NCBI GenBank assembly: GCA_902766675.1
Contig: CACXEN010000220.1
Coordinates: forward strand, 1-7,218
Direction of reading: 5' to 3'
From: an uncultured Erysipelotrichaceae bacterium
Lineage (GTDB): Bacteria; Bacillota_I; Bacilli_A; Erysipelotrichales; Erysipelotrichaceae
DNA length: 7,218 nt
The translations under genes were made by a program, and so were the position numbers. The notes under the pieces are model-generated. The model had not been told where the DNA came from, searched no databases, and worked only from the letters and a program-made list of their open reading frames with translations. Of the stretch, positions 1-6,236 are shown piece after piece; the stretch's first letter is position 1, and each line of letters opens with the position of its first letter.

Positions 1-156
1 AAAAATGTGTCGAATAAAGTGATATTCATGGAAAATGGTGTCATTGTAGAACAGGGCATATCACGTGAAATTTTTGAGAATCCGAAGGAAAATAGAACAA
101 AAGAATTCTTACGTATGGAAAGTAACCATAGTGGTATATTCGAGGAGGAGAAATGA
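1..156 (+). CDS. Amino-acid ABC transporter ATP-binding protein, C-terminal fragment
   Basis: The open frame runs in from the left edge and ends at TGA 154-156, giving 51 residues with no start visible. The text reads VIFMENGVIVEQG, then REIFENPKENRTKEFLRM. This is the usual end of GlnQ/HisP-type ATPases: the D-loop/H-loop region has passed, and the 'hhFMxxGxIVExGxPxxhFxxPxxxRTxxFL' tail remains. The family energises uptake of polar amino acids from the cytoplasmic face of the membrane. Walker A, signature and Walker B motifs lie outside the window, so activity cannot be judged. The stop overlaps the next gene's ATG by 4 bp (ATGA, 153-156), which indicates translational coupling with the binding protein. 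The permease gene is presumably further left. Confidence 0.9.
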   Translation, partial: KNVSNKVIFMENGVIVEQGISREIFENPKENRTKEFLRMESNHSGIFEEEK

Positions 157-956
157 AAAAGTTAACTAAATTAGTAACAACAGCAGTATTAGCAGTAAGT
201 ATCATTGGTTGTGGAAGCAATCAAAGTCAAAACGCAAATAGCGAAAGCGACCATCTTGCAAGAATAAAAGAGAGTGGAGTACTTCGTGTAGGTTTAGAAG
301 GTAACTGGCAACCATTTTCTTTTGAGAAAGATGGAGAAATTGTTGGTTATGATGTTTCAGTTGCACAAGCAATTGCGGATCATATTGGAGTTGAATTAGA
401 AGTTACTCCTACACCTTGGGATAATTTATTCTTAGGTTTGGATGCCGATACAATTGATTTGGTAATCAATGGTGTAGACGTTACTCCAGATAGAAAACAA
501 ACATATGACTTCTCTGATGCATATTTATATGACAAAGCGGTATTAATCGTATTAGAAGATAACAATGAAATTACTTCATTTGAAGATTTAGAAGGTAAAT
601 CAACAGCCAATTCTATTGGCTCTACATATATGGAAATTGGCGAAAGCTATGGCGCAAATGTAGAAGGTGTTGAAACATTAGACCAAACATTAGAAATGTT
701 AAAGAATGGCCAAGTTGATGCAACAATCAATTCAGATGCATCATTCCAAGACTATATGAAAGTTTCTGGTGGTCCGTTTAAGACAGTAGATGAAACAAGC
801 ACATATATGGCGATTCCATTTATCAAAGGTGGAGATAACGATACATTAATTGCGGAAGTTAATGCCACAATCAAAGAACTATTAGATAGTGGAAAATTAA
901 AAGAATTATCTCTAGAATACTTCGGTGAAGATAAAACACAACCATATGGTGAATAG
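153..956 (+). CDS. Polar amino-acid (possibly cystine) ABC transporter substrate-binding lipoprotein
   Basis: This is a 267-residue extracytoplasmic solute-binding protein of family 3 (SBP_bac_3), and its length is normal. Residues 1-20 are a lipoprotein signal: MKK, a hydrophobic stretch, then the lipobox SIIGC with the lipidated Cys at 20. A short Ser/Asn/Gln linker follows, and the ligand domain begins near residue 38. Family marks are VGLEG (46-50), PFSF (54-57), GYDVSVAQAIA (65-75), the PTPWD segment (86-90), VINGV (104-108) and TPDRKQTYDFSDAY (111-124). In the last motif Arg114 matches the conserved arginine that binds the amino-acid carboxylate. VGLEG plus PFSF plus PT.WD resemble E. 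coli FliY, a cystine binder, so cystine or a similar amino acid is an inference; glutamine or another polar amino acid is also possible. The start is the ATG preceded by GAGGAGGAG (142-150), which overlaps the ATPase stop. The gene is co-transcribed with the ATPase and ends at the terminator at 963. Confidence 0.93.
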   Translation: MKKLTKLVTTAVLAVSIIGCGSNQSQNANSESDHLARIKESGVLRVGLEGNWQPFSFEKDGEIVGYDVSVAQAIADHIGVELEVTPTPWDNLFLGLDADTIDLVINGVDVTPDRKQTYDFSDAYLYDKAVLIVLEDNNEITSFEDLEGKSTANSIGSTYMEIGESYGANVEGVETLDQTLEMLKNGQVDATINSDASFQDYMKVSGGPFKTVDETSTYMAIPFIKGGDNDTLIAEVNATIKELLDSGKLKELSLEYFGEDKTQPYGE

Positions 957-962
957 GTAAAG

Positions 963-990
963 AATCCAATCATTGATTGGATTTTTTATT
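963..990 (+). terminator. Intrinsic terminator of the ABC transporter operon
   Basis: AATCCAATCA (963-972) is mirrored by TGATTGGATT (974-983) and followed by TTTTATT. The inverted repeat is perfect around one central base, so the RNA would fold with about 8 pairs and a small loop. It begins 7 nt after the stop of the binding-protein gene. Confidence 0.85.
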
Positions 991-1005
991 GGAAAATAAG
1001 GAAAT

Positions 1006-1034
1006 AAAAAAAGTGTATTGATGAACAATACACT
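1006..1034 (-). terminator. Intrinsic terminator of the tRNA-Lys gene
   Basis: On the minus strand AGTGTATTG (1034-1026), a 5-nt loop and CAATACACT (1020-1012) form a perfect 9-bp stem. It is followed directly by a run of seven T (1012-1006). It starts 5 nt after the tRNA's CCA end, so the tRNA is transcribed alone. It stands back-to-back with the terminator of the converging ABC operon. Confidence 0.92.
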
Positions 1035-1038
1035 AGCA

Positions 1039-1114
1039 TGGTGACTCCTTAGGGATTCGAACCCTAGACCCACTGATTAAGAGTCAGTTGCTCTGCCAGC
1101 TGAGCTAAGGAGTC
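1039..1114 (-). tRNA. tRNA-Lys (anticodon CUU)
   Basis: Read on the minus strand, the gene is 76 nt. The acceptor stem GACTCCT pairs with AGGAGTC. The D arm is GCTC-AGCTGGCA-GAGC. The anticodon arm is ACTGA-CTCTTAA-TCAGT, with anticodon CTT at loop positions 34-36. The T arm is TAGGG-TTCGAAT-CCCTA, the discriminator is A, and CCA is encoded at 1041-1039. All stems pair. CUU reads AAG codons; the tRNA-Lys(UUU) that reads mainly AAA is not in this window. The gene stands alone, with its own consensus promoter and terminator, between two convergent or divergent protein genes. Confidence 0.97.
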
Positions 1115-1129
1115 AAATGTTGCTTAACT

Positions 1130-1158
1130 ATAGTATCATTCATAGTTTTTGTTTTCAA
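1130..1158 (-). promoter_or_regulatory. Sigma-A-type promoter of tRNA-Lys
   Basis: On the minus strand TTGAAA (1158-1153) is separated by 17 nt from TACTAT (1135-1130). The -10 box is extended by an upstream TGA. The predicted start is about 8-10 nt upstream of the mature tRNA 5' end at 1114. This spacing suits a short leader removed by RNase P. Confidence 0.82.
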
Positions 1159-1197
1159 CAAAAAAATAATCTTTCTGCGTATCTTACGTAAAAATAA

Positions 1198-1206
1198 TGA
1201 TAAAAT
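1198..1206 (+). promoter_or_regulatory. Probable extended -10 promoter of ald
   Basis: TGATAAAAT is an extended -10 element placed 29 nt before the ald ATG. No good -35 box lies 16-18 nt upstream; the region holds CGTATC, and an 8-bp palindrome TTACGTAA at 1184-1191 lies just downstream of it, between the -35 position and the -10. The palindrome could be chance or an operator; nothing else supports it. Confidence 0.5.
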
Positions 1207-1234
1207 ATTACCCAAAGAAAAGTGAGGATACAGA

Positions 1235-2350
1235 ATGATAGTAGGATGCGTGAAAGAAATTAAGAATAATGAATTTAGAGTAGGACTAACACCTGACAAT
1301 GTAAAGAATTATATCAATGCAGGGCATGAAGTATTAATTCAAAAGGGTGCCGGTGAAGGATCTGGTTTTTCAGATTATGAATATATTGAAGCTGGTGCAG
1401 AATTAGTTGAAGACGCAAAAGACGTTTGGAATCGTGTTGAAATGATGGTAAAGGTAAAAGAACCATTACCAGAAGAATATCCATTATTCCACGATGGACT
1501 AATCCTCTATACATATTTACATTTAGCAGCTGATCAAGAACAGATGGACGCATTACTAAATGGTAAAGTAAAAGGTGTCGCATATGAAACACTACAAGAA
1601 ACAGATGGATCTTTACCACTACTTGCGCCAATGAGTCAAATTGCTGGACGTCTTTCCATTCAAGAAGGCGCAAAATATTTAGAAAAACGTTTTGGTGGGG
1701 AAGGTATTCTTTTAGCTGGTGTACCAGGTACTCCAAAAGCGAATGTAGTTATCTTAGGTGGTGGTACAGTAGGTACCAATGCTTGTAAGATTGCGGTTGG
1801 TATGGGTGCCAATGTCACAATTCTAGATATTAGTCTAAAACGTCTTGAACAATTGGATAACCAATTTGGTTCTGTTATTCAAACACTTGTCTCAAATGAT
1901 ACAAATGTTGAAAAAGTTGTACGTCGTGCAGATTTGGTTATTGGCTCTGTATTAATCCCTGGTGGTTCTGCTCCAAAGATTTTCAAAAAGAGATTCTTAA
2001 AAGAGATGAAACCAGGTGCTGTATTTGTGGATGTAGCTGTTGACCAAGGTGGTTGTGGAGAAAGCACACGTGTAACAACACATGATGAACCTACATATAT
2101 TGAAGATGGTATCGTGCATTATTGTGTTGGTAATATGCCAGGTGCTGTTCCAAGAACTTCTACAATAGCTCTTACAAATGCGACTGAAAAATATGGTCTT
2201 GAAATCGCAAATCAAGGCTTAGAAGAAGCTTGTAAGAATAATCCAGTCATTGCGACAGGTGTGAATACCTATGATGGTAAAGTCACAAATAAAAACGTAG
2301 CCAACAGTTTTGATGGCTACGAATATGTAGATTTAAATACATTACTTTAA
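1235..2350 (+). CDS. ald: Alanine dehydrogenase
   Basis: At 371 residues this is the full length of the family. It catalyses the reversible NAD-dependent deamination of L-alanine to pyruvate and ammonia in the cytoplasm, linking alanine use or synthesis to central carbon and nitrogen metabolism. Key residues fall at the numbering known for alanine dehydrogenases: Arg15 (NEFRVGLTP) and Lys75 (VKVKEP) for substrate, the catalytic His96 (YLHLAAD), the nucleotide loop GGGTVGTNA (175-183) with acidic Asp198 (ILDIS) for the NAD ribose, and the catalytic Asp270 (DVAVDQGG). Related transhydrogenase alpha chains share the fold, but the length and these residues favour alanine dehydrogenase. The start ATG has GTGAGGA (1222-1228) 6 nt upstream. 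The last codons carry the other gene's terminator on the opposite strand, and the stop overlaps the converging PAP2 gene by 9 bp. Confidence 0.97.
   Translation: MIVGCVKEIKNNEFRVGLTPDNVKNYINAGHEVLIQKGAGEGSGFSDYEYIEAGAELVEDAKDVWNRVEMMVKVKEPLPEEYPLFHDGLILYTYLHLAADQEQMDALLNGKVKGVAYETLQETDGSLPLLAPMSQIAGRLSIQEGAKYLEKRFGGEGILLAGVPGTPKANVVILGGGTVGTNACKIAVGMGANVTILDISLKRLEQLDNQFGSVIQTLVSNDTNVEKVVRRADLVIGSVLIPGGSAPKIFKKRFLKEMKPGAVFVDVAVDQGGCGESTRVTTHDEPTYIEDGIVHYCVGNMPGAVPRTSTIALTNATEKYGLEIANQGLEEACKNNPVIATGVNTYDGKVTNKNVANSFDGYEYVDLNTLL
2287..2321 (-). terminator. PAP2-gene terminator embedded in the ald coding sequence
   Basis: On the minus strand CGTAGCCA (2321-2314), a 10-nt loop and TGGCTACG (2303-2296) form a perfect 8-bp stem. 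It is followed at once by TTTTTATTT (2295-2287). It begins about 20 nt after the PAP2 stop, which is the right place for that gene's terminator. On the plus strand the same bases encode ald residues around 354-363 (NVANSFDGYE) and no T tract follows, so the signal works in only one direction. Confidence 0.85.
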
Positions 2351-3298
2351 GGAATTGGGTTTAACCTGATTCCTTTCTTTATATTTTGTGAATATATAAG
2401 GATATAGGAATAAAACATATATTGTTAGTAAGAAGGTTTCAATGAATCTTGCGATTTCAACTGCGCATACCTTTGGAAGTAATATTCTAGAAAAGGCAAA
2501 TAATACGCCGACTCCTAATAAGCCGATGACTAAGCGTAATATCTTTTCTTTTCTTGTGCCATCGACAGAGAAGTTCACATATTTCTTTTCTAAATATATT
2601 CCAAACAATATTCCAATAAATGCGCCAATGGATCGTAAGCTATCTTTTTTCATTGTGATAGGATCTACCAATAATTCTCCATTTGCATAATTCATTGGAT
2701 ATGCCTTTAGTTCTGCATATAGTGTGCATAGTATCGCAATGACGAAGAATAGAATCATAAGATATGTATCACGCTTTGTGTCATTTTCAATTGCTTGTAA
2801 GTATACTTTAGTCACAAGAATTGAAATACCACCAATAAGTATTGCGACAATTACATCTTGTGGAGTATGTACACCAACAAATAATCTAGAAAGTGCCATA
2901 AAGATAATTAAGAGCACATGGATAATCTTTTCGGAATTCTTCTTACTGATGATATAGGCACCACCATCAATTGCCATATTTGTTTGGGTATGTGTACTTG
3001 GGAAAGAATATCCTGTTGCGCCACGCTTTGCGTATTCTGATGTTTGAATACGTGTATCTCTAATCCAAGGACGATGGATTGTAAATGTAGCTTTTATAAA
3101 TTGGTTAAATAATGAACTAAATGCATAAATAGATACTAAATAAGCACCAAACTTCTTGTCTTTTATCCAATATATAATAAATGGTATGATAACTGCCCCA
3201 TAACAGACTGCATCAGACAAAAAAGACACAACCATTTCAACAATTGGGCCTAGTGCCATTCGAATGTTTTGAAACCATAATAAAATCTCTATATCCAT
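2342..3298 (-). CDS. PAP2-family membrane phosphatase
   Basis: This 318-residue multi-pass membrane protein carries the complete acid-phosphatase signature of the PAP2 superfamily. The parts are KATFTIHRP (K69 with R76-P77), FPSTH (100-103) and SRLFVGVHTPQD (S137-R138, H144, D148). His103, His144 and Asp148 are the expected catalytic set. The family removes phosphate from lipid phosphates or undecaprenyl pyrophosphate at the outer membrane face; which substrate applies here cannot be read. Hydrophobic segments lie near 30-45, 51-68, 126-141, 147-168, 178-196, 222-236, 253-271 and 284-304. The last four form a C-terminal half beyond the core PAP2 domain, of unknown role. The ATG has GAAAGG only 2 nt upstream and lies about 3 nt after the predicted transcription start, so translation may be near-leaderless. 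The next in-frame ATG (residue 14) has no ribosome site. The 3' end overlaps ald by 9 bp. Confidence 0.9.
   Translation of the reverse strand: MDIEILLWFQNIRMALGPIVEMVVSFLSDAVCYGAVIIPFIIYWIKDKKFGAYLVSIYAFSSLFNQFIKATFTIHRPWIRDTRIQTSEYAKRGATGYSFPSTHTQTNMAIDGGAYIISKKNSEKIIHVLLIIFMALSRLFVGVHTPQDVIVAILIGGISILVTKVYLQAIENDTKRDTYLMILFFVIAILCTLYAELKAYPMNYANGELLVDPITMKKDSLRSIGAFIGILFGIYLEKKYVNFSVDGTRKEKILRLVIGLLGVGVLFAFSRILLPKVCAVEIARFIETFLLTIYVLFLYPYIFTKYKERNQVKPNSLK
2349..2387 (+). terminator. ald terminator embedded in the PAP2 coding sequence
   Basis: AAGGAAT (2349-2355) pairs with ATTCCTT (2369-2375). The stem continues inward through two G-U pairs and GGT/ACC to a 3-nt loop, about 12 pairs in RNA. 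TTTCTTTATATTTT follows. The stem begins on the last two bases of the ald stop codon. On the minus strand the two wobbles become A-C mismatches and no T tract follows, so it should act on ald transcripts only. These bases also encode the last residues of the PAP2 protein. Confidence 0.8.
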
Positions 3299-3307
3299 AG
3301 CCTTTCA

Positions 3308-3335
3308 ATTATACATAAATTATTGAAAACAACAA
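3308..3335 (-). promoter_or_regulatory. Probable promoter of the PAP2 gene
   Basis: On the minus strand TTGTTG (3335-3330), a 16-nt spacer and TATAAT (3313-3308) are present. A start about 7 nt downstream would be near 3301, only a few bases before the ATG at 3298. The promoter overlaps the divergent secG promoter, so the two polymerases would compete for the site. Confidence 0.55.
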
Positions 3336-3351
3336 ATATTTAAGATATAAT
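3323..3351 (+). promoter_or_regulatory. Sigma-A-type promoter of secG
   Basis: TTGAAA (3323-3328), a 17-nt spacer and a perfect TATAAT (3346-3351) predict a start near 3358. That leaves a 5' leader of about 23 nt before the secG ATG at 3381. This is the best visible promoter for the secG-rnr-smpB group. Confidence 0.85.
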
Positions 3352-3380
3352 AGCCAAGCAATACTGAAAGGAGTAAAAAC

Positions 3381-3602
3381 ATGCTCAACGCACTATTAAT
3401 GATTGTATCGGCAGCGTTAATCGTACTGTCATTACTACAAAGCGGAAAATCAGATGGAATATCAGGGGCATTCACTGGTAGCGGTGGATTAAACCTCTTT
3501 GCGAATACAAAAGAAAGAGGTTCTGAAAAAGTAATCTCTAATTTAACACTAATACTTGGTATTGTGTTCTTCGCATTAGTTATTCTGATTAGAATTGTAT
3601 AA
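3381..3602 (+). CDS. secG: Preprotein translocase subunit SecG
   Basis: This 73-residue protein is the small, non-essential subunit of the SecYEG channel, which helps SecA-driven export. It has the family layout: a first membrane helix (about 1-19), the motif LLQSGKSDGISGAFTGSGG (18-36), a cytoplasmic loop with NLFANTKERGSEKV (38-51), and a second helix (about 54-72). The ATG at 3381 has AAAGGAG (3367-3373) 7 nt upstream. It is the first gene after a consensus promoter and precedes rnr and smpB, an order common in Bacillota. A terminator-like hairpin begins on its stop codon. Confidence 0.95.
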   Translation: MLNALLMIVSAALIVLSLLQSGKSDGISGAFTGSGGLNLFANTKERGSEKVISNLTLILGIVFFALVILIRIV

Positions 3603-3628
3603 GAGCCGGTATGAGCCGGCTTTTTCTT
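3601..3628 (+). terminator. Intrinsic terminator or attenuator between secG and rnr
   Basis: AGCCGG (3604-3609), loop TATGAG and CCGGCT (3616-3621) give a 6-bp stem, all G-C except the outer A-T pair. It extends to about 9 pairs if AAG at 3601-3603 pairs with the following T bases. TTTTTCTT follows the stem. The hairpin starts inside the secG stop codon, and its loop contains an ATG (3611) in frame with rnr. It should end most secG transcripts, leaving rnr and smpB dependent on read-through or on a promoter not clearly seen. Confidence 0.75.
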
Positions 3629-3631
3629 ACT

Positions 3632-5725
3632 ATGAAAAATTTAGAAGATAAAATTATTGATTTCCTAGAAGGTAGGAAAAAAGGAAAAAGAAAATTTAGT
3701 GATATCCAAAAAGGCTTAGGTTTAACAGAAGAGGATACCACCACTTTAAGCATGTGCATTTCACAAATGGAAAAAGATGGATTCTTGTTTTTGGATGGCA
3801 ATCATCAATACCAAACAAGAAAACAAGCTGGTATCGTACAAGGAAAGATTTCAATTAGTTTATCGAATCAAGGATACTTAGATTTAGAAGATGATACTAC
3901 AATTTTAATTAATGAAGATAACCAACGTGGTGCAATGCATGGGGATATTGTCTTAGTAAAATGTAGTAAGGATAAAAAGACAGGCGAAGTAATTCGTGTA
4001 TTAAAAAGAAGTAAGGAACATTTACTTGCGACATATTATGCAAAAGGAAACTCCTTTCATTTAGTCTTAGATGATGAAAAACTGCAAGGTAAACCATTAA
4101 AGGTAATAGAGAATCCAAATATCCAACTCGTTGATGGTTTAAAAGTAATTACAACGATTAAAGAATATGATCGTCCATTAACAGTCATTGTAGAAAAAGA
4201 AATAGGACATAAAGATGATCCAGGTGTAGATATTCTATCTATTTTATATGAATACGATATTGATCCTGAATTTCCTCAAGAAGTAATCGATGAAGCAAAT
4301 GCAATTCCTACATCTGTTCAAGAAGAGGAACTAAAAGGTCGCATTGATTTAAGAAATGAAATGATTATTACAATTGATGGTGATGAATCAAAGGATTTTG
4401 ATGATGCAGTCAGTGTAGTGAAAAATGAAGATGGCTCTTATTTACTAAAAGTTTCGATTGCGGATGTATCACATTATGTAAAAGAAGGTAGCCCGCTAGA
4501 TATTGAAGCTAGAAAAAGAGGAACATCAACATATGTAACAGATAGAGTCGTACCAATGTTGCCACATATATTAAGCAATGGTATCTGTAGTTTAAATCCA
4601 AAGGTAGATCGCTTAACGATTACATGTGAGATGGTTGTCAGCAAAGATGGTGAAATCATCGATTCTAAAATTTATCCAAGTGTGATGTGTTCTTGTGAAA
4701 GAATGACTTACAACAATGTGAATAAAATCTTAGATGGTGATAAAGAATTAAATGAGAAATACAAGCATCTAGGTACTTTATTATTTGATTTAGCAGATTG
4801 TGCAGATGCAATACGTAGAACTAGAGTGAAAAAAGGCGCAATTGAATTTGCGAGTAGCGAAGCTGAAATTACAGTTGATGCAGATGGTGTACCAATTGAT
4901 GTAGAGCCGGTTAAAAGAGGGCATGGCGAAAGAATCATAGAAGACTTAATGATTGCGGCAAATGTGACAGTAGCTAGCTTTTTGAAGTGGCAAAATATTC
5001 CGTGTATTTATCGTGTACATGAAAAGCCAATGGCAAAAAAGATCCAACAATTCATTGGTGTATCAGAAGCGATGGGACATAAATTAATTGTAGGAAAAAA
5101 TGAATTATATCCAACTGAGATACAATCTTATTTGGATAACATCAAAGACTCGCCAGAATATCCAGTGCTAAGTAAGATGTTATTGCGATGCATGCAAAAA
5201 GCAAAATATGACAATACATGCATTGGGCATTTTGGCTTAGCAGAAAATGAGTATTTACATTTCACATCACCAATTCGAAGATATCCTGATTTAATCGTAC
5301 ACCGCATGCTTAGAAAATATAGTTTTGAAATGTGCATGGATGAAGAAGAAAGAAAAACAGACGAAGGGAAATGTAAAGAATATGCAGAATCTTCTTCGCA
5401 AAGAGAACGTGCTAGTCAGGATGCTGAATATGCTTGTGATGATATGAAGAAGGCAGAATATATGCAAAGTCATATTGGTGAAGTATTCGATGGTATGATT
5501 ACAAGTATCCAATCATTTGGATTCTATGTAGCATTAGAAAATACAATTGAAGGATTGGTTCGCATTAAAGATTTACAAGATGACTATTATGTCTTTGACT
5601 CATATCGAAATCAATTGGTAGGGGAAGCTACAGGGAGAAGATATACATTAGGTACAAAGGTAAAAGTAGAAGTCGTTAGCGCAAATAAAGAGGCTAGATG
5701 TGTTGACTTCACTTTAGTAAAATAA
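3632..5725 (+). CDS. rnr: Ribonuclease R
   Basis: This is a 3'-to-5' processive exoribonuclease of the RNase II/RNB family (697 residues from this start) that degrades structured RNA and serves in trans-translation. Numbering from this ATG, a winged-helix region (about 1-65) is followed by two cold-shock domains (about 65-215), the RNB domain (about 235-565) and a C-terminal S1 domain (about 615-697). The catalytic aspartates are in IDGDESKDFDDAV, at 249, 255, 257 and 258, with the family's 6-8-9 spacing. HFTSPIRRYPDLIVHR (543-558) is the conserved RNB end motif. It has no long lysine-rich tail. The start is uncertain: an in-frame ATG at 3611 would add MSRLFLT but lies in the terminator loop, and neither ATG has a clear Shine-Dalgarno. 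I chose 3632 because the helix region begins directly after it. smpB follows after 5 nt. Confidence 0.95.
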   Translation: MKNLEDKIIDFLEGRKKGKRKFSDIQKGLGLTEEDTTTLSMCISQMEKDGFLFLDGNHQYQTRKQAGIVQGKISISLSNQGYLDLEDDTTILINEDNQRGAMHGDIVLVKCSKDKKTGEVIRVLKRSKEHLLATYYAKGNSFHLVLDDEKLQGKPLKVIENPNIQLVDGLKVITTIKEYDRPLTVIVEKEIGHKDDPGVDILSILYEYDIDPEFPQEVIDEANAIPTSVQEEELKGRIDLRNEMIITIDGDESKDFDDAVSVVKNEDGSYLLKVSIADVSHYVKEGSPLDIEARKRGTSTYVTDRVVPMLPHILSNGICSLNPKVDRLTITCEMVVSKDGEIIDSKIYPSVMCSCERMTYNNVNKILDGDKELNEKYKHLGTLLFDLADCADAIRRTRVKKGAIEFASSEAEITVDADGVPIDVEPVKRGHGERIIEDLMIAANVTVASFLKWQNIPCIYRVHEKPMAKKIQQFIGVSEAMGHKLIVGKNELYPTEIQSYLDNIKDSPEYPVLSKMLLRCMQKAKYDNTCIGHFGLAENEYLHFTSPIRRYPDLIVHRMLRKYSFEMCMDEEERKTDEGKCKEYAESSSQRERASQDAEYACDDMKKAEYMQSHIGEVFDGMITSIQSFGFYVALENTIEGLVRIKDLQDDYYVFDSYRNQLVGEATGRRYTLGTKVKVEVVSANKEARCVDFTLVK

Positions 5726-5730
5726 AGAAT

Positions 5731-6195
5731 ATGGCAAAAGATAGTAATGAAAAAGTAGTAGCACTCAATCGAAGAGCTTCTCATGATTATTTCCTTGAGG
5801 AGCATTTTGAATGTGGATTGGTATTAACTGGTACAGAGATTAAATCTATACGAGAAGGACGCGTTCAATTCAAAGATGCTTATATTACTATTTATAAAGG
5901 AGAAGCTTGGGTAAAAGGAATGCATATTTCTGCATATAAATATGGAAATATGTTTAATGTGGATGAAGAAAGAGATAGAAAGCTACTTTTACATAAAGCG
6001 GAGATTCGTAAAATACATCAAAAAGTCAAAACAAAAGGTTATACACTCGTACCTGTAAAAATGTATTTAAAACAAGGTCGTGCAAAATTAGATATTGCCT
6101 TAGCAAAAGGTAAGAATCTATATGATAAACGTGAAACTGAAAAGATGCGCGATGCCAAAAGAGAAATGGAAAAGGCATTAAAACTAAGAGGATAA
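5731..6195 (+). CDS. smpB: SsrA-binding protein SmpB
   Basis: At 154 residues this is a normal SmpB length. SmpB binds tmRNA (SsrA) and carries it into stalled ribosomes for trans-translation. Family motifs are NRRASHDYF (13-21), GLVLTGTEIKSIREGRV (29-45), ERDRKLLLHKAEI (80-92) and LVPVKMYLKQGRAKLDIALA (106-125). A basic C-terminal tail (about 129-154, GKNLYDKRETEKMRDAKREM) is the part that lies in the mRNA channel in known structures. It starts 5 nt after the rnr stop. Only a weak AAAGA precedes the ATG, so coupling to rnr translation is likely. Pairing with rnr is functionally sensible, since RNase R degrades the mRNAs freed by SmpB-tmRNA. The ssrA gene is not in this window. Confidence 0.97.
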   Translation: MAKDSNEKVVALNRRASHDYFLEEHFECGLVLTGTEIKSIREGRVQFKDAYITIYKGEAWVKGMHISAYKYGNMFNVDEERDRKLLLHKAEIRKIHQKVKTKGYTLVPVKMYLKQGRAKLDIALAKGKNLYDKRETEKMRDAKREMEKALKLRG

Positions 6196-6236
6196 AGAAA
6201 GGAAGCTTACGCAGCTTCCTTCACTTGTTTTTCTTT
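6191..6236. terminator. Bidirectional terminator shared by smpB and the DUF1232 gene
   Basis: AAGGAAGCT (6199-6207), loop TACGC and AGCTTCCTT (6213-6221) form a perfect 9-bp stem, starting 3 nt after the smpB stop. On the plus strand CACTTGTTTTTCTTT follows, so the T tract begins a few bases late. On the minus strand TCTTTATC follows the stem's own TT, which is more canonical. The stem encodes the last residues (KEAA) of the DUF1232 protein, and its TAA lies at the loop edge (6209-6207). Confidence 0.8.

Noticed and set aside
1314..1736. 140-codon open frame on the minus strand inside ald
   Set aside because: It is fully antisense to a well-conserved enzyme, has no ribosome site or recognisable motif, and its His/Leu/Gln-rich translation is what the reverse of the ald codons gives.
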